Origin: JAJFUV01 sp964384215
GTDB taxonomy: Bacteria > Acidobacteriota > Terriglobia > Bryobacterales > Bryobacteraceae
Direction: 5' to 3'
Assembly: GCA_964384215.1 (NCBI GenBank)
Contig: CAYLLB010000003.1
Coordinates: 87,383 to 151,382, forward strand
DNA length: 64,000 bases
How positions within the stretch are numbered: the first letter of the stretch is position 1; each line of letters opens with the position of its first letter. Both the position numbers and the translations under genes were made by a program. Below are positions 36,073-42,720 of this stretch, one piece after another. Below the pieces are notes generated by a model. That model was not told the origin of the DNA. It did no database searches and was given only the letters and a program-made list of their open reading frames with translations.

Positions 36073-36102
36073 CCTGGCAGCCGCAGCGGCGAGTGAAGGC
36101 CG

Positions 36103-36693
36103 ATGACCATCACGCGCGCCATAGGCGTAAGCTGCAACACGATTATCCGCTTGATAGTGCGCGGCTTGGCGCTTTCGAAAATCCATCCCAACGTCCTGAC
36201 TTTTATCGGCCTGCTGATCAACATCGGCGCCGCAGTGCTCATGGCCATGGGCCGGTTCCGCTGGGCGGCGGTGGTGATCATCGGCGCGGCCATCTTCGAC
36301 ATGGTGGACGGGCGCGTGGCACGCGAAACCAACCAGGTGACGAAATTCGGCGGCTTCTTCGATTCGGTGCTCGACCGTTACTCGGACCTGGCGCTGCTGA
36401 TCGGATTGCTGGTTTACTACGCTTCCATCAACCGCTTCTTCTATGTGGTGCTGACCGCCGTGGTGATGACCGGTTGCGTGATGGTGAGTTACACCCGCGC
36501 GCGCGCCGAGTGCATCATCCCGCTGTGTAAAGTGGGCTTCATGGAGCGGCCGGAGCGCATCGTGCTGTTCATCATCGGGGCGCTGTTCGACCGCATGGCG
36601 CCGGTGCTGTGGGTGATCGCGGTCCTTGCGAACCTCACCGTCGCACACCGCATGATCCACACTTGGCGTGAAACGGCCAGCGAGCGCCAGTAA
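36103..36693 (+). CDS. CDP-alcohol phosphatidyltransferase family protein
   Basis: This 196-residue membrane enzyme contains the complete family motif in DMVDGRVAR followed by GGFFDSVLDRYSD (DG..AR, then G..FD...D). It would displace CMP from a CDP-alcohol, as in phosphatidylglycerol-phosphate or phosphatidylinositol-phosphate synthesis. The acceptor is not decided by the sequence. About five membrane helices are apparent (VLTFIGLLINIGAAVLM, WAAVVIIGAAIF, LALLIGLLVYY). It follows greA and is convergent with acpS, with 137 bp between that hold no clear terminator. Confidence 0.92.
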   Translation: MTITRAIGVSCNTIIRLIVRGLALSKIHPNVLTFIGLLINIGAAVLMAMGRFRWAAVVIIGAAIFDMVDGRVARETNQVTKFGGFFDSVLDRYSDLALLIGLLVYYASINRFFYVVLTAVVMTGCVMVSYTRARAECIIPLCKVGFMERPERIVLFIIGALFDRMAPVLWVIAVLANLTVAHRMIHTWRETASERQ

Positions 36694-36830
36694 CGCACTC
36701 CTCAAACGCAGCGGCGGCGCGCATTGCCGCAAAATCCGATACTCAAGCCGCTGGAGGGTCTCGAACATGATTCGAGCCTGTCTTGGGTGTACGGACGCCG
36801 GATGATGGGAAAAGTTCCCGGAGCGCCTGC

Positions 36831-37208
36831 TCAGTCTTCCAGAATCACGAAGGCCATGCCCTGCCCGGCGGTGTGGGTGAGGGAGAGCGAAATGGAACGC
36901 GCGCCCAGTTTGGCGGCGAAATCGGCGGCTGCGCCGTGCAGGAGCAAAGTCGGTTTGCCGCTGGGAAGATTCGCCACTTCGAAGTCCAGCCAGCGTACCC
37001 CTCGCTTCCAGCCCGTTCCGATTGCTTTCATGCCGGCCTCCTTGGCGGCGAAGCGGGCTGCGTAACGCTCGAAGCGGTTGGCCTTGCTCTCGACATAGGA
37101 AATCTCGGCCGGTGTGTAGACGCGCTCGATGAAACGCGCGCCGTAACGCTCAATGGCTTCGCGCACGCGCGGCACTTCGGCGATGTCGATTCCGGTTCCG
37201 ACGATCAC
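36831..37208 (-). CDS. acpS: Holo-[acyl-carrier-protein] synthase
   Basis: This 125-residue enzyme transfers 4'-phosphopantetheine from CoA to acyl carrier protein. The start is GTG at 37208, giving (M)IVGTGIDIAEVPRV. Asp in GTGIDIAEV and Glu in RFAAKEAGMKAIGTG bind Mg2+ and substrate. SLSLTHTAGQGMAFV closes the protein. Its GTG overlaps the nikR stop (GTGA), so translation is coupled to a nickel regulator, an unexpected partner for a lipid-synthesis gene. The window also holds panB and panC, which make the CoA precursor, but far away. Confidence 0.95.
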   Translation of the reverse strand: MIVGTGIDIAEVPRVREAIERYGARFIERVYTPAEISYVESKANRFERYAARFAAKEAGMKAIGTGWKRGVRWLDFEVANLPSGKPTLLLHGAAADFAAKLGARSISLSLTHTAGQGMAFVILED

Positions 37209-37621
37209 GAATGCGTTCCCGGCGTGGTGACGGTGAGCCGGCCGTGCTTCACGCCCTTGGTGCTGATGAGGCTGTCGGCGATTTTGCGGACCTCGGAGGC
37301 TTTGCCCTTGATCACCAGCACCTCCAGGCAATTGTTGTGGTCCAGGTGGACGTGCAGCGTCGACAGCACGTGGTCGTAATGCTGGTGCTGCATGTCCGTG
37401 AGCTTTTCGTTGAGCATCCGGACGTGGTGATCGAAAACCAGCGTCACGGTACCCACCACCATGCTGTCGGGCTTGGCCCAGGCCTCCTCAACCAGTTCAC
37501 CGCGGATGAGGTCCCGGAACGCCTCCGAGCGATTGGTATATCCGCGGCGCGCGATCAGCTCATCGAACTGCTCGAGCAGATCCGAATCGATGGCAACGCC
37601 GATGCGGCTAAGTTCCCCCAT
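37205..37621 (-). CDS. nikR: Nickel-responsive transcriptional regulator
   Basis: This 138-residue repressor has an N-terminal ribbon-helix-helix (SRIGVAIDSDLLEQFDELI, GYTNRSEAFRDLIR) and a C-terminal ACT-like nickel-sensing domain. The high-affinity Ni ligands map to His79, His90, His92 and Cys98 in the segments MQHQHYDH and LHVHLDHNNCLE. It is divergent from a nickel ECF transporter across 98 bp that contain a palindrome at 37659-37680, its probable operator, so it should control both the transporter and itself. Confidence 0.96.
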   Translation of the reverse strand: MGELSRIGVAIDSDLLEQFDELIARRGYTNRSEAFRDLIRGELVEEAWAKPDSMVVGTVTLVFDHHVRMLNEKLTDMQHQHYDHVLSTLHVHLDHNNCLEVLVIKGKASEVRKIADSLISTKGVKHGRLTVTTPGTHS

Positions 37622-37658
37622 GCGTACACAGAGTAGCCGACGTTTCGCGGCGAGACAA

Positions 37659-37680
37659 GTGGTGGCACGAGTCGCACCAC
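37659..37680. promoter_or_regulatory. Candidate NikR operator palindrome
   Basis: GTGGTG (37659-37664) and CACCAC (37675-37680) are perfect inverted half-sites separated by 10 bp, with an inner AC/GT pair also symmetric. It lies in the divergent region between nikR and the nickel transporter. NikR tetramers bind spaced inverted half-sites, though the known enterobacterial half-site differs in sequence and spacing. Confidence 0.5.
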
Positions 37681-37719
37681 CGTGCTACCGTAAGGTCTCG
37701 GGCACGTTCCCGCGCGAAT

Positions 37720-38628
37720 ATGCACATTCCCGACGGATTTCTGGCGACGCCGGTGTGGGCCGGGCTGGACGCGACCGCGGCGCCCGCCGTCGCATATTTA
37801 GCGCGGCGCGCCGGGCGCAATTTCGACGAGGGGCGGATCCCGATGCTCGGCGTGATGGGGGCCTTCGTCTTCGCCGCGCAGATGATCAACTTCCCCGTCG
37901 GCGTGGGCACCAGCGGGCACCTGTTGGGCGGCGCGCTGCTGGCGCAGACGTTGGGACCGTCGGCCGCAGCCGTCACCATGACGGCCATTCTTGCCATACA
38001 GGCCCTGGTGTTTCAGGACGGCGGTGTACTGGCGCTGGGGGCCAACGTCTGGAACATGGCGTTGATAGGAGTGTTGGCGGGCTATCTGCCGCTGGAGGCG
38101 CTGGGCTGCGGGCGCAGGCGACTTGCGGCGTTCCTGGGAGGTGCGATCTCGGTGCTGGCAGGCGCCGTGCTCGCCATCGCGGAGCTTCTGGTGTCGGGCG
38201 TGCGCATGCCGGGGCCGGTGCTGGCCGTCACGATGGGGTTGTTCTTTGTGACGGCCTTGATCGAAGGGGCCATCACCGCCGCTGTTGTTGGAGCCATCGG
38301 CGCAGTGAATCCCGATTGGACGAGCCGGCCCCAGGCGCCTCTTGCGCGAAAGGCGATGTTCGGGCTTGGCGCGTGCGCGTTTTTGCTGGCCACGGGAGGC
38401 ATATTTCTTGCCTCCACCGCGCCGGACGGGTTGGAGAGGCTCGCCGGGAGGATCGGCCTGGGCGAGCGCGCCCGTGTTCTGCTGGCCGCGCCGATGCCGG
38501 ACTATGAGGCGCACTGGTTCTCCTCCGCCGCTCTCGGCAAAGCGGCGGCGGGGATGGCCGGCCTGGTTCTGATCTTCGTTCTCACCGCGCTGCTCGGCAA
38601 GTGGCTTGCACGAAGGAGGAAAAGGTAG
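37720..38628 (+). CDS. nikMN: Nickel ECF transporter substrate component, CbiM/NikM fused to PDGLE domain
   Basis: This 302-residue membrane protein starts at MHIPDGFL. The N-terminal Met-His of this family sits in the metal site, which fixes the start. The NikM/CbiM part spans about residues 1-205 (VGVGTSGHLLGGALLA supplies a further metal His). The C-terminal part carries the PDGLE motif (STAPDGLERLAGRIGL) and a last helix, equivalent to a separate NikN/CbiN. Adjacent nikR argues for nickel over cobalt. The next gene begins directly after the stop codon. Confidence 0.93.
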   Translation: MHIPDGFLATPVWAGLDATAAPAVAYLARRAGRNFDEGRIPMLGVMGAFVFAAQMINFPVGVGTSGHLLGGALLAQTLGPSAAAVTMTAILAIQALVFQDGGVLALGANVWNMALIGVLAGYLPLEALGCGRRRLAAFLGGAISVLAGAVLAIAELLVSGVRMPGPVLAVTMGLFFVTALIEGAITAAVVGAIGAVNPDWTSRPQAPLARKAMFGLGACAFLLATGGIFLASTAPDGLERLAGRIGLGERARVLLAAPMPDYEAHWFSSAALGKAAAGMAGLVLIFVLTALLGKWLARRRKR

Positions 38629-39336
38629 TTGCACCACGTCACACTGGACCGCTGGAGCCGCGGAGAGAGCGTTCTGCACCGGCGCGACGCGCGCGTGAAG
38701 GTGCTCGCGCTGGCGGCCTATCTGGTGGCGGTGGCCACGCTCGACGCCGGCCAGCAACTCGCGCTTGTGGCCTGCGGGGCACTGCTGGCTGCCGGATTGC
38801 TGGCTTCCCGTTTGCCCGCTGGCGCGCTGCTTGCACGCGCCGCGATAGTGCTGCCGTTCTCCGGTGTCTTCGCGATTTTCAGCGTGCTGGGCGGGCAGCC
38901 CGGGCGCGCCGTCGAACTGGTCGAGAAAAGCTACCTGTCGGCGTGCGCGGTGCTTCTGGTGGCCGGAACTACGCCCCTGGCCAGGCTGATGGGCGCGCTG
39001 GAATCGCTGCACGTGCCGCGGTTCGTGGTGCTGGTGGTGCAGTTTATTTACCGATACCTGTTCGTGGTTTCCGAACAGGCGCAGCACATGCGCCTGGCGG
39101 CATTGAGCCGGGGGGAGAAGGGCAGTTTCCGCGCCGCCGCCGGAGCACTGGCCGTACTGTTCGCCCGCTCGCAGGCGCGGGCAGAGGCGGTGTACCGCGC
39201 CATGGCCGCACGCGGCTTTTCCGGACGCATTCCTCAACTGGGCACGCCGCAGTTGCATCCGGCCGACGCGGCCTTCCTGATTGCGGCGGTGGGAGCGGCC
39301 GCGATCATCCGCATCGCGGCAGGAGTGTTCTCGTGA
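38629..39336 (+). CDS. nikQ: Nickel ECF transporter transmembrane component CbiQ/NikQ
   Basis: This 235-residue T-component begins at TTG immediately after the nikMN stop, with AAGGAGG about 15 nt upstream. LHRRDARVKVLALAAYLVAV is the family N-terminus, here given up to its middle. The coupling-helix motif is AAMARGFSG-like: YRAMAARGFSGRIP, preceded by a SRGEKGSF segment (Ala-Arg-Gly signatures contacting the ATPase). Five or so membrane helices are apparent. The stop overlaps the nikO GTG start as GTGA. Confidence 0.92.
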   Translation: MHHVTLDRWSRGESVLHRRDARVKVLALAAYLVAVATLDAGQQLALVACGALLAAGLLASRLPAGALLARAAIVLPFSGVFAIFSVLGGQPGRAVELVEKSYLSACAVLLVAGTTPLARLMGALESLHVPRFVVLVVQFIYRYLFVVSEQAQHMRLAALSRGEKGSFRAAAGALAVLFARSQARAEAVYRAMAARGFSGRIPQLGTPQLHPADAAFLIAAVGAAAIIRIAAGVFS

Positions 39337-40049
39337 GCGAGCCGTTGATCGATGTTCGCGGCCTGCGCTTTCGCTACGACGACGGCACCCAGGCCCTGGA
39401 CGGCGTGGATTTCCGCCTGTGGCCCGGAGAAACCGTGGCATTGCTCGGCGCCAACGGCTCGGGCAAAACCACGTTCGTGCTGCATTTGAACGGCCTGCTG
39501 GCGGGCGAAGGGGAAGTGCGGGTTTGCGGCGTTCCGGTGGAGAAGAAGACGTTGGCTGACGTGCGCCGCCGCGTGGGCCTGCTGTTTCAGGATCCGGACG
39601 AACAGCTCTTCATGCCTACGGTCATCGAAGACGTGGCTTTCGGACCGCTGAACCTGGGGTTGAATACGGAGCAAGCGGAGAAGCGCGCGCGTGAGGCGCT
39701 GTCACAGGTGGGGGCGAGTGCTGCCGCCGGACGCGCGCCGTATCATCTGAGCGCCGGCGAAAAGCGCCGCGTGGCGCTTGCCGGCGTGCTCGCCATGGAG
39801 CCGGAAATCCTGGTGCTGGACGAGCCCACCACGTACCTGGATCCTCCGGGTCAACGCGACCTGGTTCGCTGCCTGCATGGCCTGCCGCAAGCCAAGATTC
39901 TGGTCACGCACGACACTCTGTTCGCCGCCGCGCTCGCCACCCGCGCGGTCTTTTTTGAAAGAGGGCGGATCGTGGCCGAAGGCGCCGTGAGGGAGATCGT
40001 AGAGAAGTTCTCCTGGACCCCGGGTGCCGGCACTAAGCCGGCAGGGTGA
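39333..40049 (+). CDS. nikO: Nickel ECF transporter ATPase CbiO/NikO
   Basis: This 238-residue ABC ATPase starts at GTG (39333), overlapping the nikQ stop. Walker A is GANGSGKTT, the Q-loop is LLFQDPDEQLFMPTV, the signature is LSAGEKRRVALAG, Walker B is ILVLDEPTTYLD and the switch His is in LVTHD. The DPDEQLF segment is typical of ECF-type ATPases. The long apparent frame upstream is an out-of-register extension through nikQ. The 3' end overlaps the convergent histidine-kinase gene by 17 bp. Confidence 0.95.
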   Translation: MSEPLIDVRGLRFRYDDGTQALDGVDFRLWPGETVALLGANGSGKTTFVLHLNGLLAGEGEVRVCGVPVEKKTLADVRRRVGLLFQDPDEQLFMPTVIEDVAFGPLNLGLNTEQAEKRAREALSQVGASAAAGRAPYHLSAGEKRRVALAGVLAMEPEILVLDEPTTYLDPPGQRDLVRCLHGLPQAKILVTHDTLFAAALATRAVFFERGRIVAEGAVREIVEKFSWTPGAGTKPAG

Positions 40050-41253
40050 TGACGACCTCCAGGCCGGGATAAGCGTTTCCGGCGCGGATGCATCCGTTGT
40101 GCAACCGGATGGCCCGCTGTGCGATAGCCAAGCCCAGGCCGGCGCCTCCAGTGTCGCGCGAGCGATCCCGCTCGACCCGGAAGAACGGACGGAAGATGTC
40201 CTCGAGTGCTTCTGGCGGAACTCCAGGGCCCTGGTCGCGAACGCGGACGACGAGCAGCCCGTTCTCGCGGCGCGCCGTCATCTCCACTTCCGTGGCGGCG
40301 GGCGAGTGGCGCGCAGCGTTCTCGATGACGTTCTCGATCGCGCGCCGGATCAATGCGGCGCGGCCGTGGCAAACCAGGCCGTCCTCCACATCGATCATGG
40401 CGCGGTGATCGGCGGCGATCTCTTTGATCAGCGCGGTCAGGTCGATGGCATCGCGTGGAAGAGAAGCCGGATCGCCCTCGGCACGCGCCATCTCGCCGAG
40501 CTCGCCCATCAGCGCGGATAGCCGCTGCACTTCCAGTTGCGCCTGATCACGGCGGTTCAATTCGATGGCCAGCGACAATCGCGACAACGGCGTCCGCAAT
40601 TCGTGCGAAACATCCTGCAGCAGACGCCGCTCGGCGGTGAGCAGCGTCTCGATGCGGTCCGCCATGGCATTGAAATCCCGGGCCAGATCTCCGAACTCGT
40701 CGCGGCGATTGAAATGGGCGCGCCGGGCAAAGTCGCCGGAGCCGAACTCGCGCACAACCTGCCGGAGCGACTGGAGCGGCTTCGCAAGATACCGCGCGAA
40801 GGCCCAGCTCATCAGGCCGACGAGCAAGGCGATCCACAAGTAATACGGGATCAACGAGAACGGATCCGGCCGGGGCGGCAGGTCAAGCAGTAGCGTGTAG
40901 CGGCCGCCGGGGGCGGTTTTGGCGTCAGCCGGCACACGCCGCGCCCGTGCCTCGTCGCGCGTTCGGCTACGGTCTTCACCTGTGAGCAAATCGTGTCCGC
41001 CAGCGTCGAGCAGGTAATGGCGGCCGGGCAATACCCGGTCCAGGCGACCGAGGTAGCGCGCCAGTTCGCCCTGTCCACCGCGTTCGTACGCCTCCACGGC
41101 CAGCTCCAATTCCACCTGGTGGATGGAATCGAAAACATGCCGCGGATCGGTGGCTTGGGGTGAGAACCAGAATGGTGTCACAAAGAAAGCCGCGAGCGAA
41201 ACCACCAGCGTCGCCAGGAACCAGACCGTCAGCTTGGCGAAGATGGACCTCAT
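40033..41253 (-). CDS. Sensor histidine kinase, CpxA-like
   Basis: This 406-residue kinase has two membrane helices (residues about 8-28 and 138-156) flanking a periplasmic sensor of about 110 residues, then a HAMP domain, a dimerisation domain with the phospho-acceptor His in DVSHELRTPLSRL, and an ATPase domain (ENVIENAARHS, RVRDQGPGVPPEALEDIF, GGAGLGLAIAQ). The architecture is that of CpxA-type envelope-stress sensors. Its ATG overlaps the stop of the response regulator gene (ATGA). The sensed signal is unknown. It may share a transcript with the TonB receptor unit upstream. Confidence 0.93.
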   Translation of the reverse strand: MRSIFAKLTVWFLATLVVSLAAFFVTPFWFSPQATDPRHVFDSIHQVELELAVEAYERGGQGELARYLGRLDRVLPGRHYLLDAGGHDLLTGEDRSRTRDEARARRVPADAKTAPGGRYTLLLDLPPRPDPFSLIPYYLWIALLVGLMSWAFARYLAKPLQSLRQVVREFGSGDFARRAHFNRRDEFGDLARDFNAMADRIETLLTAERRLLQDVSHELRTPLSRLSLAIELNRRDQAQLEVQRLSALMGELGEMARAEGDPASLPRDAIDLTALIKEIAADHRAMIDVEDGLVCHGRAALIRRAIENVIENAARHSPAATEVEMTARRENGLLVVRVRDQGPGVPPEALEDIFRPFFRVERDRSRDTGGAGLGLAIAQRAIRLHNGCIRAGNAYPGLEVVITLPA

Positions 41254-41978
41254 GGGTGGCGATCGGCGGGGCGGGCGAGGGCGAACAGATACCCGGCGCC
41301 GCGGACCGTCTGGACCAGCGAACCGTACGGCCGCAACTTTTGCCGTATATGACTCACATGCACGTCAATGGAGCGGTCGAAGGGGGAAACCGGCCGCTGG
41401 TAAAAGCGCAGGCAGATCTCGTCACGCGACACGGCGCGCCCGGCAGAACTCATCAGCAGTTCTAATATCGAGTATTCGATGCTGGTGAGCGTAATGGGCC
41501 GTTGGTCGCAGGTGACCGTCCGCGATCCGGGATCCAGACGAACGCCGCCAATCTCGATCACCGGCAAGCGCTCGCGGGCCGTGACGCCGGTTGTGCGCCG
41601 CAGGACAGCGTGGATGCGGGCGACCAACTCCGCCGGATCGAAAGGTTTGGGGATATAGTCGTCGGCTCCCGCTTCCAGGCCGTGGATGCGGTCCGGTGTG
41701 TCTCCGCGGGCCGTCACCATCAATACCGGGGTGTCACCGGCCCGGCGGATGGCATCGAGCACCGCGAAACCGTCGAGGCCCGGCATCATCACGTCCAACA
41801 GAACTAAAGAAGGGGGCCTCAGGCTGACCGTTCGAATGCCCGAGGCCCCATCAGGGGCGAAATCGACGTCAAAGCCCTGCGAACTCAAGTAATCCCTCAT
41901 CAGCGCGCCAAGCTGGGCGTCATCGTCGATGTAGAGAATAGAAGGTCGCGAGGTTACGGATCCGGTTGGAGCTAGCAC
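41250..41978 (-). CDS. Response regulator, OmpR/CpxR-like
   Basis: This 242-residue regulator has a receiver domain (ILYIDDDAQLG acidic pair, LVLLDVMMPGLDG with the phospho-Asp, MVTARGD, and the KPFDPAEL switch Lys) and a winged-helix DNA-binding domain (LTSIEYSILELLMSSAGRAV, VDVHVSHIRQKL-type region as IDVHVSHIRQKLRP). The stop overlaps the kinase start. It begins 25 bp after the secreted-protein gene, so both could be co-transcribed with the TonB receptor genes and control them or the divergent receptor. Confidence 0.94.
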   Translation of the reverse strand: MLAPTGSVTSRPSILYIDDDAQLGALMRDYLSSQGFDVDFAPDGASGIRTVSLRPPSLVLLDVMMPGLDGFAVLDAIRRAGDTPVLMVTARGDTPDRIHGLEAGADDYIPKPFDPAELVARIHAVLRRTTGVTARERLPVIEIGGVRLDPGSRTVTCDQRPITLTSIEYSILELLMSSAGRAVSRDEICLRFYQRPVSPFDRSIDVHVSHIRQKLRPYGSLVQTVRGAGYLFALARPADRHP

Positions 41979-42003
41979 ATTATTCCATCCACACCGCGGA
42001 CGG

Positions 42004-42705
42004 CTAAAGTTCCAGATTGCCGCGGTAGACCATGTCTTTCAGCGGAAACGAGGCCTTCAGTTCCATGGGGCCGAACACGGTGGAGAAGGTCAGTTCCTTG
42101 TCTTCGAGCGTGATCGGCGTTTCGCCACGCGGAAAGAAGAACAGGAAAATGGACGATTGGCCGGATGTTCTGGTTTCAACGCGTTCCGGTTTGAGCGGGT
42201 CTTTCCCCTGCGGTGCGAGGAGAGTGTTGTCTTTCATGCGCTCCATCATCCGTTTGCGCATCTGGTCCTCATCCATCTGGGGGCCACCCTCTCGCCGGAC
42301 CGGCGGCCGGCGCATCTGGGGCAGGCCCTGGACGGCGATGACGTAATAACCTACGTACTCTTGGGGTAGCTTCTGTTTGAGCGCATCCTGCACGGGCAGA
42401 GCGCTCTCCCAACGCACCGTAGCCTTGAATTCAGGCGGTCCCATGGGGCCGCCCATGCCCGGGCCCGGGCCGCGTTCTGCGCCACCCATTGGAGGCCCGC
42501 CGTCCGGAGGCCGCATTTCACCACGGCCGGGACGTTCGCCACGAACCCTGAACTCGGTCTTGGCCTGTCGCGCCCAAGGCGAACTGCTCAGGACCTGCTG
42601 TGTTTCCTTTTCGGACCACTGGGCCGGCGCCTTCGTGTTCCAAAAATCTCCGCTCAAACCGATTGCCGACAAAGCGGCGGCGAGAACTGCCGTACGTCTG
42701 ATCAT
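42004..42705 (-). CDS. Secreted protein with Gly/Pro/Met-rich tract, unknown function
   Basis: This 233-residue protein has a signal peptide (MIRRTAVLAAALSAIGLSG). The segment FWNTKAPAQWSEKETQQVL follows, cut here as AQWSEKETQQVL, then SSSPWARQ, which I associate with uncharacterised acidobacterial proteins but cannot name. A Gly/Pro/Met tract covers residues 59-91 (PPMGG, GPGMGGPMGPP). The C-terminal part is beta-rich (SSIFLFFFPRGETPITLED). AAAGGAGG with an 8-nt spacer gives strong translation, 15 bp after the TonB receptor stop. Likely periplasmic or outer-membrane partner of that receptor. Confidence 0.78.
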   Translation of the reverse strand: MIRRTAVLAAALSAIGLSGDFWNTKAPAQWSEKETQQVLSSSPWARQAKTEFRVRGERPGRGEMRPPDGGPPMGGAERGPGPGMGGPMGPPEFKATVRWESALPVQDALKQKLPQEYVGYYVIAVQGLPQMRRPPVRREGGPQMDEDQMRKRMMERMKDNTLLAPQGKDPLKPERVETRTSGQSSIFLFFFPRGETPITLEDKELTFSTVFGPMELKASFPLKDMVYRGNLEL

Positions 42706-42720
42706 GAGTCAAGCCTCCTT

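Noticed and set aside
36760..36776. CTCGAA-CATGA-TTCGAG hairpin between the phosphatidyltransferase and acpS genes
   Set aside because: No T run follows on either strand and the stem is short, so a terminator call is not supported.
38601..39332. Apparent N-terminal extension of the nikO ATPase giving a 482-residue protein
   Set aside because: It runs through nikQ in another register, is Arg/Gly-rich nonsense, and the GTG at 39333 starts the conserved ABC domain.
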